From contig FSSI02000011.1 in NCBI GenBank assembly GCA_900149785.2, positions 1-64,000 on the forward strand: 64,000 nucleotides of DNA, given 5' to 3'. Made by a program: the position numbers and the translations under genes. Under the pieces are notes generated by a model that worked only from the letters and a program-made list of their open reading frames with translations, did no database searches and was not told the DNA's origin. Positions within the stretch are counted from its first letter, which is position 1; each line of letters starts with the position of its first letter. Origin of the DNA: Sodalinema lacuna_A. Its GTDB lineage: Bacteria > Cyanobacteriota > Cyanobacteriia > Cyanobacteriales > Geitlerinemataceae. Of the stretch, positions 44,895-53,313 are shown one piece after another.

Positions 44895-45302
44895 TCACGA
44901 CGAGACTCGATTAACTTTCGGTAACGGCAGGGTTCCCACCTCGTCCATTAACCCATACTGACGGGCAAATTCAGCGGTTTTTTCCTCTCCGGCGTCTTGT
45001 AAGACCTGTAACATCTCTAATCCTTGAGAGAACAACGATTCCACATCAATTTGACCATACTCAGGACGATAACGCCGTAGGCGATTGGTTCCTTCTCCCA
45101 ACAACATTAAGCAGCCTTTCCAGTTCTGGTTACTGAGATGATAAAACGCCACAGCAATCTGTAAAATGCCTTGATAAAATGTTTTTTCTGGGTCAACCGA
45201 TTCGAGCCAAATGGACTCTAGGGTATCATGACAGGCGTAGAACTCACCCCGATTAAACTCCTCAACTCCTTGCCAAAATTCTGGGGGAAATTCTGTCATC
45301 AT
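44895..45302 (-). CDS. DUF309-family protein
   Basis: This 135-residue protein starts MMTEFPPEFWQGVEEFNRGE. FYACHDTLESIWLES and FYQGILQIAVAFYHL are the signature blocks of DUF309 (helical, with a conserved H-D-x-x-E). Function is unknown. It lies 9 bp downstream of the DUF58 gene on the same strand, so the two are probably one transcript. Confidence 0.85.
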   Translation of the reverse strand: MMTEFPPEFWQGVEEFNRGEFYACHDTLESIWLESVDPEKTFYQGILQIAVAFYHLSNQNWKGCLMLLGEGTNRLRRYRPEYGQIDVESLFSQGLEMLQVLQDAGEEKTAEFARQYGLMDEVGTLPLPKVNRVSS

Positions 45303-45311
45303 ACTCTCCGT

Positions 45312-46466
45312 TTAGTTCAAAAACGATTGTAACTGACGTTGTAGATCCTGGCCAGGGTCAATGGAGATCCCACGACTGGCTAGGCTGGAGGGAGTTGACT
45401 GGCCCCAGAGAATCCAGCGACTGCTGGCAGTGAGGTTGTCTAAGGTGGCGGCGTTGGGGGTTAGCCAAATCGTGGGGCGATCGCCGATGGGAGTCCCCGT
45501 CTCCGATTCGCTAAAAGATTCGCCAAAACTAGCGCCAGCTAAGGTTTCGAGAACCACCCGATGACCCTTGACTAAGCCGGTTTTTGCTGTCGAGAGACGG
45601 ACATTGAGTTGCATCTGACTGGCGTAGAAATAGAGAGACGCAGCGGCGATCGCCCCCTGTTCAAAGTCTTCTGCATTCCAGTGGGCCGCCGTATCCAACG
45701 CAATCACCGCATCGAGTCCACTTTGGAACACCTCCAACTCCCGTACCCGTAACTCTCCATAGCGGGCCGAGGTGCGCCAGTGAATCATGCGCATGGGATC
45801 GCCGAAGCGATAGGGCCGTAAGGCGCGAGTTAAGCCTTCTGAGGCCGGTTGAACTTGACGTTCATAGGCGGAAAAGACGGGATTCTCCTCCTGGCCAATT
45901 CCATCGATGAGGGGACAGCGTTGTAGGGGGAGAACCTGGGGATAGACGATCGCCTTTCCCGGAACCTGACGCGATCGCCGACACCAGAATAACCCCAACG
46001 GCGCAGCGGTACGTAGGCTAACCTGATCCCAATGGTAAATTCCCCGTTGCGCGGCCTGATGTTGATAAATCCAGCGCAGCGTCTCCCCCCCAGGGAGAGA
46101 CTCAATCACCCGTTTTGGGGGAGTTCCCAAGCGGGGGGGAATCTCATCCTGGAGTTGCAAAAGAAGTTTCGGACGACGTTGGGGATTGTGAATCTCGAAA
46201 ATAACAGTGAGAGATTCCCCACTGCTAACGGGATCGATGGACTGGCGTTTAAGTTGCAGATGACGTAGCGATCGCGGTGGAAGAATTGCAGCGATTCCCA
46301 ACAGGGCCAATGATGCACCACTAATCGCATATAGCCAGCCAGACATGGTATTGGCGGCGGAACCGAGATAAAACAGAGACAGTCCTAAACAGAACCAACC
46401 AGCAAAGGCGGGTTGTACCCAACGACGTTCAAGCCAATCACCAAATTTTTGTAAGTGTCGTTTCAC
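45312..46466 (-). CDS. DUF58-domain membrane protein
   Basis: This 384-residue protein has two N-terminal membrane helices (PAFAGWFCLGLSLFYLG and MSGWLYAISGASLALLGI) and a soluble part ending with the DUF58 signature RPYRFGDPMRMIHWRTSAR, then a VWA-like region (AVIALDTAAHW). DUF58 proteins often accompany MoxR ATPases, but none is adjacent here. Role unknown, probably in envelope assembly or maturation. Confidence 0.85.
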   Translation of the reverse strand: MKRHLQKFGDWLERRWVQPAFAGWFCLGLSLFYLGSAANTMSGWLYAISGASLALLGIAAILPPRSLRHLQLKRQSIDPVSSGESLTVIFEIHNPQRRPKLLLQLQDEIPPRLGTPPKRVIESLPGGETLRWIYQHQAAQRGIYHWDQVSLRTAAPLGLFWCRRSRQVPGKAIVYPQVLPLQRCPLIDGIGQEENPVFSAYERQVQPASEGLTRALRPYRFGDPMRMIHWRTSARYGELRVRELEVFQSGLDAVIALDTAAHWNAEDFEQGAIAAASLYFYASQMQLNVRLSTAKTGLVKGHRVVLETLAGASFGESFSESETGTPIGDRPTIWLTPNAATLDNLTASSRWILWGQSTPSSLASRGISIDPGQDLQRQLQSFLN

Positions 46467-46526
46467 AAAGGTCGCCCCTATCCTGATGCGGTTTTTACCG
46501 GTTTGCTGACGTTTTAGCTCATCTTA

Positions 46527-46955
46527 TCAAATTGTCCAGTCCTCTAGGGTTAGTCCGGGAACTTTTTCAAAATCTTGACGATTACGAGTCAATAAAATCC
46601 GTTGATTAGCCAAAGCAATGGCAGCAATTCTAGCATCCATTTTTCCCAGTCTAATGCCTTTTGTTTGGAGTTGCTCCAGTTGTCTTGCGGCTAATTCATC
46701 GAATGGCAAAATAATTGATGTTTGAAAGGTACGAACTAAACGGTTCATCATTCTGTAACCCGTTACCATCTCTGAGAGATGACGAGCGCGGTTTATATAC
46801 GCATGACAGCCTAGCATTTGCTCTTGAATCGTAATGATTGAAATTGCAAATTCAGAGACTGAATACTGACTCATTCGCCCCGAAATAGTTTCATAAGCGA
46901 CACCTGTCTTTCGCTGAATGATGCTTAGGTGGTCTGTATCGAGTAAATAGGTCAT
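46527..46955 (-). CDS. PIN-domain toxin (VapC-like)
   Basis: The 142-residue PIN protein starts MTYLLDTDHLSIIQRKTG (first acidic residue in LLDTD). Internal acidic residues are E45 (ITIQEQMLG) and D105 (GKMDARIAAIAL), and the last motif is TRNRQDFEKVPGL. It is a ribonuclease toxin of the VapBC type, specific for tRNA or mRNA in known relatives. The partner gene ends 9 bp upstream. Confidence 0.85.
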   Translation of the reverse strand: MTYLLDTDHLSIIQRKTGVAYETISGRMSQYSVSEFAISIITIQEQMLGCHAYINRARHLSEMVTGYRMMNRLVRTFQTSIILPFDELAARQLEQLQTKGIRLGKMDARIAAIALANQRILLTRNRQDFEKVPGLTLEDWTI

Positions 46956-46964
46956 TCTCAGTAA

Positions 46965-47180
46965 TTAATCTAAACTAGACTCATCTCCTTGGCGAATCGA
47001 TTGTCCATATTTTATAACTTCGTCAAAGGCAGGTTCATCTTCAAAAGATCCAGTCATTTGATCTAACCAATTTTGGGGATTTTCTGTGTCTTGATTTTGA
47101 GACTCTATGTGTCGTCGAATTTCGGTGACGGCCGCTTCAACCGAGGCTAAGCGTTTTTCTAAAGATGCGTTGAATGTCAT
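46965..47180 (-). CDS. Antitoxin-like partner of the PIN toxin
   Basis: This 71-residue protein starts MTFNASLEKRLASVEAAVTE, a short coiled coil, followed by an acidic tail (GSFEDEPAFDEVIKYGQ). No helix-turn-helix or AbrB domain is seen. Such small proteins commonly precede VapC genes in cyanobacteria and would neutralise the toxin through the tail. Position and 9-bp spacing support the role; the family is not certain. Confidence 0.7.
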   Translation of the reverse strand: MTFNASLEKRLASVEAAVTEIRRHIESQNQDTENPQNWLDQMTGSFEDEPAFDEVIKYGQSIRQGDESSLD

Positions 47181-47302
47181 GATTGATGAATCCGTTTTTT
47201 TAATGTTTTGGAGGATGGCGAAATTACTCTTATTCTACTATAAATAATGCAGTTGAGACATAGTTCATCCCCCAAATCAGGATTCGATGGGTTGATCGTA
47301 GC

Positions 47303-48985
47303 TTAACGGATATCCCCACGACGAGAGGCGATCGGCATTCGCCAGCCAGTTCCAAAGGCGCGATCGGTAATCTTTAACCCTGGCGCCGCTTGACGGCGTT
47401 TAAACTCGGCGCGAGAGACAAGTTTAATGACGCGATCGACGGTTTCCCGCACATATCCCGCCGCCACAATTTCTGTCGCTGATTGGTGTTGTTCCACAAA
47501 GCGATGCAGGATGTCATCGAGTTCGTCATAAGGGGGAAGGGAATCCTGATCGGTTTGATTGGGTTTGAGTTCCGCGCTGGGGGGTTTGCTGATCACGGTT
47601 TCAGGAATCACCTCAACCCCAGATTGACGGTGATTTAGCCAACGACACAGTGCATAAACCTGAGTTTTGGGAACATCGGCGATCGCCGCCAAACCGCCAT
47701 CCATATCTCCGTAAAGAGTACAATACCCCACCGCCATTTCTGACTTGTTCCCCGTAGAAATCAACAAATAGCCTAACTTATTGGAAATCGCCATCAGTAG
47801 GGTTCCACGAATGCGCGACTGCAGATTTTCTTCCGCAACTCCCGACTCGGTTCCCGCAAATAAATCCGCGAGAGTCTCGTCAAAACTCCTCATGGCGGCT
47901 TCAATATGAAGATGCTGAGTTTGAATCCCTAAATTCTCAGCCAAGGCGATCGCATCCGTCACCGAACCCTCAGAGGTATAGGGAGACGACATTAACACCC
48001 CCAACACATTTTCCCCACCCACCGCTTCAGCGGCGATCGCCGCCACCAGTGACGAGTCAATTCCGCCACTTAACCCTAAAACAATCTTAGAAAAGCCACA
48101 TTTACGTACATAATCCCGCACCCCCAACACCAACGCAGCCCAAATTTCCGCCTCTCGACAATCAGGAAGGGGAACCACTTCCCCCTGACTCAATCCTGTT
48201 TCTGTTAACTGCAACTGGGCAAAATCCGTCTCACAGCCTCGCCCACGATACACCAAACTCCCATCTCCATTAAAGGCCACACTACGACCATCAAAAATCA
48301 GATCATCATTTCCCCCTACTTGATTCACATAGAGAATGGGAACCTGATAGCGATGCGCCGCATGAGATAACATCGACTCGCGCAATTGTTGTTTTTCCAC
48401 GGTGTAGGGAGAAGCGGAAAGATTGACAATTAAATCCACTTGTGAATCCGCTAAATCTGCCAGAGGATTGCACGCATAGTGACGTTGACTCCAAAACGCG
48501 TCATCATTCCAGATATCCTCGCAAATGGTTACGCCAATACGATAGCTGCGATTATCATCGCTGACGGTAAAATGATGACTCTGAGAATGGGGTTCAAAAT
48601 AGCGATGTTCATCAAAGACATCATAGGTCGGAAGGAGTCGTTTATGGAAGTGCTGTGTTACCTGTCCCCCAGTCAAACAGGCGATACTATTATAGAGAGG
48701 TTTTCCCCCCTGATGAACCTGAGGATTTCGTTGTACCGTTCCCACCAAAACGTGAAGCTGACTGGGGAGTTGTTGCGCTAACTGCGTTAACTGTTCTTCT
48801 ATTGCGTTAATGAAACCGGGATCGAGGAGTAAATCCCGAGGTGGATAGCCACAAAGAGACAGTTCTGGGGTTAATAACACCGATGCATCCTCGTAGGCCG
48901 CTTTCTGGGCTGAATCTAGGATTTGTTGGGCATTTCCAGGCAAATTTCCAATGGTTGGATTGAGTTGGGCGATCGCAATTTTCAT
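47303..48985 (-). CDS. nadE: Glutamine-dependent NAD+ synthetase
   Basis: From the ATG at 48985 the protein has 560 residues and begins MKIAIAQLNPTIGNLPGN. The N-terminal CN-hydrolase (glutaminase) domain holds the triad: Glu in LLTPELSLCGYPPRD, Lys in FHKRLLPTYDVF, Cys in TICEDIWND. The C-terminal synthetase has the P-loop GLSGGIDSSLVAAIA and the NKSEMAVGYCTLYGDM block. It makes NAD+ from nicotinic acid adenine dinucleotide using Gln-derived ammonia. A GTG 15 bp upstream is an alternative start but the family begins at KIAIAQ. Last gene of the pncB-nadD-nrtR-nadE group. Confidence 0.96.
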   Translation of the reverse strand: MKIAIAQLNPTIGNLPGNAQQILDSAQKAAYEDASVLLTPELSLCGYPPRDLLLDPGFINAIEEQLTQLAQQLPSQLHVLVGTVQRNPQVHQGGKPLYNSIACLTGGQVTQHFHKRLLPTYDVFDEHRYFEPHSQSHHFTVSDDNRSYRIGVTICEDIWNDDAFWSQRHYACNPLADLADSQVDLIVNLSASPYTVEKQQLRESMLSHAAHRYQVPILYVNQVGGNDDLIFDGRSVAFNGDGSLVYRGRGCETDFAQLQLTETGLSQGEVVPLPDCREAEIWAALVLGVRDYVRKCGFSKIVLGLSGGIDSSLVAAIAAEAVGGENVLGVLMSSPYTSEGSVTDAIALAENLGIQTQHLHIEAAMRSFDETLADLFAGTESGVAEENLQSRIRGTLLMAISNKLGYLLISTGNKSEMAVGYCTLYGDMDGGLAAIADVPKTQVYALCRWLNHRQSGVEVIPETVISKPPSAELKPNQTDQDSLPPYDELDDILHRFVEQHQSATEIVAAGYVRETVDRVIKLVSRAEFKRRQAAPGLKITDRAFGTGWRMPIASRRGDIR

Positions 48986-49013
48986 TTTAAAATTTCCCAC
49001 AATTAATAAATAT

Positions 49014-49751
49014 CTAAATAAAGACCATGGGTTTGTCTTTTAGGGGCGCAAATGCCTCCGAATCAAACCGGTATAAACTCGCCGGACGACCAGCACCCCG
49101 AGAGAGTTTCATCCCTGTATCACAGAGAACTCCCAACTTCAAAATACGGGAGCGAAAATTGGAATAATCAGCAAAATTCTCCCCCAATACAGCCGCATAG
49201 AGCTGATAAAGTTCACTCAACGTAAAGGTTTCTGGTAACACTTCAAAAGCCACCGGACTGTATTCTAATTTATTTCGTAGCCGTTGATAACCATATTTAA
49301 CAATTTCATTGTGATCAAACGCTAAATCGGGGACGCGATCGCAGGGAAACCAAACCATCTCCTCCAGCGAATCCGCCAACAACTGAACTTCCTCATGTTG
49401 AACCAGTGCAAAATAACTCACCGACAGATAACGAACCCCAAATGACTGGGGAGATTCCCGAGGATCTCGCGCCGGGCCACCAAACGTATATAACTGTTCC
49501 AAATAGAGATTTTGCACCGAGATTTTCTCCGAGAGAACCCGATAGGCGGCATCCTCTAGGGATTCCCCCTGACGCACGAGAGTTCCCGGAAGACTCCAGT
49601 GGCCATAATCCGGTTCATCCCTTCGCCGTAGCAGCAACACTAAGACTCGGTTATTAGCCACATCCACCGAGAAAATTGCATTATCTACCCCCACCTTAAA
49701 ATCTGCCAGCGGGGTTGATGAGGTCAATTCTTGCCGATCACCCTTCACCAT
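49014..49751 (-). CDS. nrtR: NrtR-type Nudix transcriptional regulator of NAD metabolism
   Basis: The 245-residue protein has an N-terminal Nudix fold (VDNAIFSVDVANNRVLVLLLR, WSLPGTLVRQGESLEDAAYRVL) whose catalytic GX5EX7REUXEEXGU box is degenerate: the REUXEE part is replaced by YRVLSEKI, as in NrtR, which binds rather than cleaves. A C-terminal winged helix (about residues 160-235; FTLSELYQLYAAVLGENF, SNFRSRILKLGVL, LYRFD) binds DNA. NrtR represses NAD genes and responds to ADP-ribose. It lies between nadD and nadE, which strongly supports the call. Confidence 0.9.
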   Translation of the reverse strand: MVKGDRQELTSSTPLADFKVGVDNAIFSVDVANNRVLVLLLRRRDEPDYGHWSLPGTLVRQGESLEDAAYRVLSEKISVQNLYLEQLYTFGGPARDPRESPQSFGVRYLSVSYFALVQHEEVQLLADSLEEMVWFPCDRVPDLAFDHNEIVKYGYQRLRNKLEYSPVAFEVLPETFTLSELYQLYAAVLGENFADYSNFRSRILKLGVLCDTGMKLSRGAGRPASLYRFDSEAFAPLKDKPMVFI

Positions 49752-49781
49752 AACTCAATCTCTAACTCCCCAATGTTCCCG

Positions 49782-50369
49782 CTATACATATAACTGTTCT
49801 CGCTGAATATACGCCTCAACACTGGGGGGGATCGCCTGAGAATTTTGCGTTTTCCGATAGAACGTCGATGAGACATCTGGTGCATTCATATTCGCCACAG
49901 TGACAGTTCCTCCCAATACCTGAAGTTGTTCTAGTTTCTCTAACTCTACCGGAGAACCAGGACGAGGAATGACTAGCAATTGAACCTGTTTCAATAACTC
50001 CGTGACACGATACCAACGTGGAAGTTGTGTCAGCAAATCCGATCCCACCACTAAGGTTAACTGGGCATGGGGCCAAATTTTTCGTGCCTTTTCCACGCTA
50101 AATAAAGTTCTCGAACAACTCAGTTCTGCATGAAAGGCGATGTTGTCGCAACCGGAACCGTCGAGATCCGGGTGGGGTTGTCGCAACTCTTCGACCATTA
50201 GTTTTAACATGGCTGTGCGATGATCGAGGGGAGTTTGTTGAGACTTCATCGGATTATCCGAGGCCCAAACGGCAACGCAATCATAGCGATCGCACAGCCA
50301 ACGTAAAATCTCGCGATGGGCGACACTGGGGGGATCGGCGCTGGTTCCAAAGAGGGCGATGTGGGGCAT
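49782..50369 (-). CDS. nadD: Nicotinate-nucleotide adenylyltransferase
   Basis: The 195-residue nucleotidyltransferase starts MPHIALFGTSADPPSVAHRE; the GxFxPxHxxH-type motif appears as GTSADPPSVAHRE. Other landmarks are FSVEKARKIWPHAQLTLVVGSDLLTQ (positions of the conserved GSD) and SSTFYRKTQ, the S-S-T-x-R motif. It makes nicotinic acid adenine dinucleotide from NaMN and ATP. It lies between pncB (upstream, separated by 40 bp of heptamer repeat) and nrtR. Confidence 0.9.
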   Translation of the reverse strand: MPHIALFGTSADPPSVAHREILRWLCDRYDCVAVWASDNPMKSQQTPLDHRTAMLKLMVEELRQPHPDLDGSGCDNIAFHAELSCSRTLFSVEKARKIWPHAQLTLVVGSDLLTQLPRWYRVTELLKQVQLLVIPRPGSPVELEKLEQLQVLGGTVTVANMNAPDVSSTFYRKTQNSQAIPPSVEAYIQREQLYV

Positions 50370-50373
50370 TATT

Positions 50374-50405
50374 AGGGAACAGGGAACAGGGAACAGGGAA
50401 CAGGG
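50374..50405. repeat. Heptamer tandem repeat between pncB and nadD
   Basis: Four copies of the 7-bp unit agggaac fill nearly the whole pncB-nadD gap. Confidence 0.85.
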
Positions 50406-50409
50406 GTTG

Positions 50410-51810
50410 CTACACTGAGGATTGGTTGAGGGTTTGGGAGACGCGATCGCGGAGGTTGGTTAACTCCTGGGAAATCTCCACCTCAGGAACTTGGGGTTGA
50501 TGGATATCACGAACCTCTCCGGGGAGTTGCATGACGGTGTCTCGGGTGCGTTTGCTGATGGTTTCGAGGGAGTCTAGGGGCTGTTGGCGATCGCCGTTGA
50601 CAATGACTCGTTGCAGGAGAGGTTCCTCGCCGGGTTCAGGGGATTCCTCGGCTAATCCGAGGCGATCGCCGATCCATTGTCCCCCCTCAACGCGCCGAAA
50701 AATCTGTTTCCGGCCGGGATAGGTAGCTTTTCCACTGGATTTTTTCATAACGGGAATCCCATCGACTTCAACGAGTTTGTACACGCCGTTGAAGGGTTCC
50801 CCGGAGACTAATTTTGTGCCAATCCCATAGCCATCCAGGGTTGCGCCTTCAGCCAAGAGTCGAGCGATTTCCCACTCATCCATGTCACCACTGGCGAAAA
50901 TCGGAACATCCCGGAGATGCGATCGCACCTGTTGCGAGAGGGTGACTATATCCCCGGAATCAATGCGAACCCCGTGAAGTTCAATTTCATCTCCTTCGAG
51001 GCGATTGGCCAAATAGCGGGCGGCGGCTACCGTATCAAAGGTATCAATCAACAGAGGCGCACCGGGGAAGTGATGATGAAACGCCGTAAAGGCGTTGGCT
51101 TCGCTTCCCTCCATCGCCACTAAGGCCTGAATAAAGGAATGGGCCATCGTTCCCGTGGGTTTGCGCCCCAATTTGAACGCCGCCAAGACATTGGAGGTGG
51201 AATCAAAGCCAGCGGCTAAGGCGGCCCGGGCGGCGTAGAGGGAGGCTTGGGGGCTAAAGGCGCGACGGGTTCCAAATTCTAAAAGGAGGGCGCGATCGCC
51301 CGCCACATCCCGAATACGGGCGGCCCGAGTCCCAATTAGGGTTTGATAGTTAACAACATTGAGGAGATAGCTTTCGAGGAGTTGGGCTTGCCAGAGCGGG
51401 GCATCAATTCGCAAAATGGGTTCATGGGGGAACACAGCGGTTCCCTCCGGAAGCGCCCAGAGATCGCCCTCAAACCGAAAGTTGGCCAGAAATTCCCAAA
51501 TGCGATCGCCCGTCTGGGAAAAAATCCCGGTTTCTCGTAACGATTCCAGTTGCGCCTCAGTGAAACTCACCTGTTCAAGGTAATCGATGACGCTTTCGAG
51601 GCCCATGGCGATCGCATACCCGAACCCCGACGGTAGCTTACGGGTGAACAGTTCAAAACTCCCCCATTCCGTCTCCAACCCCTCGCCAAGATAACAGGCG
51701 CTCATCGTTAGCTGATATAAATCTGTCAGCAAGCCATAGTCTTCGGGGCGAACCGTGAGTCGTTGTTTATCCGTTAGGGGTGCGATCGGGCCAATCTCAG
51801 AGACAGCCAT
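50410..51810 (-). CDS. pncB: Nicotinate phosphoribosyltransferase
   Basis: The 466-residue protein has the NAPRT landmarks: YGLLTDLYQLTMSACYL, LLEFGTRRAFSPQASLYAA (with the phosphoribosyl-site FGTRR), AHSFIQALVAMEG and VRIDSGDIVTLSQQVR. It converts nicotinic acid plus PRPP to NaMN, the first salvage step. It heads the NAD gene group, and an 18-bp palindrome lies 54 bp before its ATG. The C-terminus is an extra helical tail (QPQVPEVEISQELTNLRDR). Confidence 0.94.
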   Translation of the reverse strand: MAVSEIGPIAPLTDKQRLTVRPEDYGLLTDLYQLTMSACYLGEGLETEWGSFELFTRKLPSGFGYAIAMGLESVIDYLEQVSFTEAQLESLRETGIFSQTGDRIWEFLANFRFEGDLWALPEGTAVFPHEPILRIDAPLWQAQLLESYLLNVVNYQTLIGTRAARIRDVAGDRALLLEFGTRRAFSPQASLYAARAALAAGFDSTSNVLAAFKLGRKPTGTMAHSFIQALVAMEGSEANAFTAFHHHFPGAPLLIDTFDTVAAARYLANRLEGDEIELHGVRIDSGDIVTLSQQVRSHLRDVPIFASGDMDEWEIARLLAEGATLDGYGIGTKLVSGEPFNGVYKLVEVDGIPVMKKSSGKATYPGRKQIFRRVEGGQWIGDRLGLAEESPEPGEEPLLQRVIVNGDRQQPLDSLETISKRTRDTVMQLPGEVRDIHQPQVPEVEISQELTNLRDRVSQTLNQSSV

Positions 51811-51864
51811 ACATCCTCACTGAAAGCAGGTCACTCCAATTATAGTAGATTTTACCAAAAATGG

Positions 51865-51882
51865 GCAAAATTAAAATTTTGC
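51865..51882. promoter_or_regulatory. 18-bp palindrome upstream of pncB, candidate NrtR operator
   Basis: gcaaaatt-aa-aattttgc is a perfect inverted repeat 54 bp before the pncB start in the spacer 51811-52103. Because nrtR lies in this operon, autoregulation is plausible. I cannot recall the cyanobacterial NrtR consensus well enough to confirm it. A second, looser inverted repeat (aagtcta / tagactt, 51902-51933) lies just beyond. Confidence 0.4.
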
Positions 51883-52018
51883 TCTAGCATCCTATTGAGT
51901 TAAGTCTACCATTTTTTATGGACAAATAGACTTGACAAGCCACTTTCAATAGTACCTAAAAACGATATATTTAGGAATTTTTAACCAGCCATTTGTATTT
52001 TTTTCTTGAATGCAAAAT

Positions 52019-52042
52019 AGGAGCGAAACATGTATCGCTCCT
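52019..52042 (-). terminator. Terminator of the first DUF3747/Spy gene
   Basis: The perfect 8-bp stem aggagcga / tcgctcct with an 8-nt loop lies about 60 bp beyond the stop. On the minus strand it is followed by attttgc. Confidence 0.65.
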
Positions 52043-52103
52043 ACAGTAGAGGCTTTAATTTTTTATCTCCCTGAACCTGAAGACCTATCTTGAGGGACAA
52101 AGA

Positions 52104-53069
52104 CTAGCGTAAAAGCGTCGTTAGAACCGTATCGGCATCCAGTAAACCCGTCAAGTCCATCACCTCAACAAAAGCCATTCGTTGTTCAAGAGACATCACC
52201 TCACGAATTGCCATCATAGTTGAAAAACGAGTATCACTCATTTCATTGCGCAGACCTTCAACCCGACCACGCTGACGACGAATTTGCCGAGTTGACGCCT
52301 CACCAATCATCATCTCTTGTAACTCCTGACGCGCCGCATCTAACTGACCTTGTAAGCGACCATTTTCAGCCAAATACGCCTGACGAATCTCAGCAATTTC
52401 CTCTTGCTGTTGCGCCGTCAACTCAATTTTTTCACGCCAATCTTGAGCTTGAGACGGTTCTTCCTCAACAGGAGTTGACGGAGGCGAGGGATTCGTTGCA
52501 ACCGGCGGCGATTGGCTTGCCAACGCACTTAAACTTGCCGAATTCGAGAGATAAACATGACCTAATGTGCGTCCTTGATACGTCCGTTTTGAGAACTCCC
52601 AGCCATCATTCAAATCAATACGGACAAAATCATTTGCATAAGGTGCGCGTCCGAGTTCTAATGTCGGTTGATTGGGACGAAACGGAACCCCTTGTAAAAC
52701 CACATCATTTCCCCGACGAACCGTCCGTAAACTATATTGAATCCCTAAATCCTGTCCCCCAGTCCGCAACGAATAACCATTGCTATCCGTGAAACGACCA
52801 CAAATTCCCGTAAAATCAAAATTGAGCAATAACGGATTAACTCGATTTCCCGTTTCACCCCAGCAGGGACGAGCATTCGATTGCTGTTCAATCACTAAAA
52901 GTTGATGTCGTCCCGTCTCTCCCACAGGAGCCGCAACAGCAACGAAGTTTTGCTGTTCAACAGCTCGTTCCCCGAAGGTCACAGCGTTGGCAGACTGAGG
53001 CGTGATTGTGGCGCCAAAGCTGGACAGAGCAAGAGTAGAAACAGCGGCGAGGCGAAGTGCAGTTTTCAT
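52104..53069 (-). CDS. Secreted DUF3747 + Spy/CpxP-like protein, paralog 1
   Basis: The 321-residue protein has a signal peptide MKTALRLAAVSTLALSSFGA. A DUF3747-like domain follows (about 30-180; GERAVEQQNFVAVAAPVGETG, WGETGNRVNPLLLNFDFTGICGR is the core). A Pro/Ser/Glu linker (~190-210) leads to a C-terminal helical domain with LTxxQ-like LTAQQQEEIAEIRQAYLAEN and RQELQEMMIGEASTRQIRR, ending IREVMSLEQRMAFVEVMD. This is the periplasmic Spy/CpxP/ZraP-like pattern of chaperones and metal-stress proteins. Role unknown, probably in envelope stress. It is one of three paralogs in 5 kb. Confidence 0.8.
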   Translation of the reverse strand: MKTALRLAAVSTLALSSFGATITPQSANAVTFGERAVEQQNFVAVAAPVGETGRHQLLVIEQQSNARPCWGETGNRVNPLLLNFDFTGICGRFTDSNGYSLRTGGQDLGIQYSLRTVRRGNDVVLQGVPFRPNQPTLELGRAPYANDFVRIDLNDGWEFSKRTYQGRTLGHVYLSNSASLSALASQSPPVATNPSPPSTPVEEEPSQAQDWREKIELTAQQQEEIAEIRQAYLAENGRLQGQLDAARQELQEMMIGEASTRQIRRQRGRVEGLRNEMSDTRFSTMMAIREVMSLEQRMAFVEVMDLTGLLDADTVLTTLLR

Positions 53070-53167
53070 GGCGAGTGATTCCTATACGTAACGGTGGTTG
53101 GCATCTGATACCTATCAGTATCCGCTCAAGTCCTAGACGATTGATCTCAACAGGTTCTACTTCCTCA

Positions 53168-53192
53168 ACTGTCTATTAAACCTTGTGCCAGT
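53168..53192. promoter_or_regulatory. Shared inverted repeat upstream of paralog 1
   Basis: actgtc-N13-gccagt, 99-123 bp upstream of the start, differs by one base from the perfect version (actgtc-N13-gacagt) found at a similar distance before the two other paralogs. The last bases of the spacer (ttgt) are also shared with the second. Confidence 0.5.
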
Positions 53193-53235
53193 CAGCCCCC
53201 TGGCGAGACAACAGCAAGAGCAAAGAATGGGGGCC

Positions 53236-53268
53236 AAAAAATCCGGTTCCAACTCAGGAAACCGGATT
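53236..53268 (-). terminator. Terminator of paralog 2
   Basis: On the minus strand, aatccggtt-tcctgagttgga-aaccggatt (9-bp perfect stem) is followed by tttttgg, about 45 bp beyond the paralog 2 stop. Confidence 0.8.
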
Positions 53269-53313
53269 CGAGAATTTACCCTAGGAAAAGCGGAAGGAAG
53301 CGGGAAAAATCAA

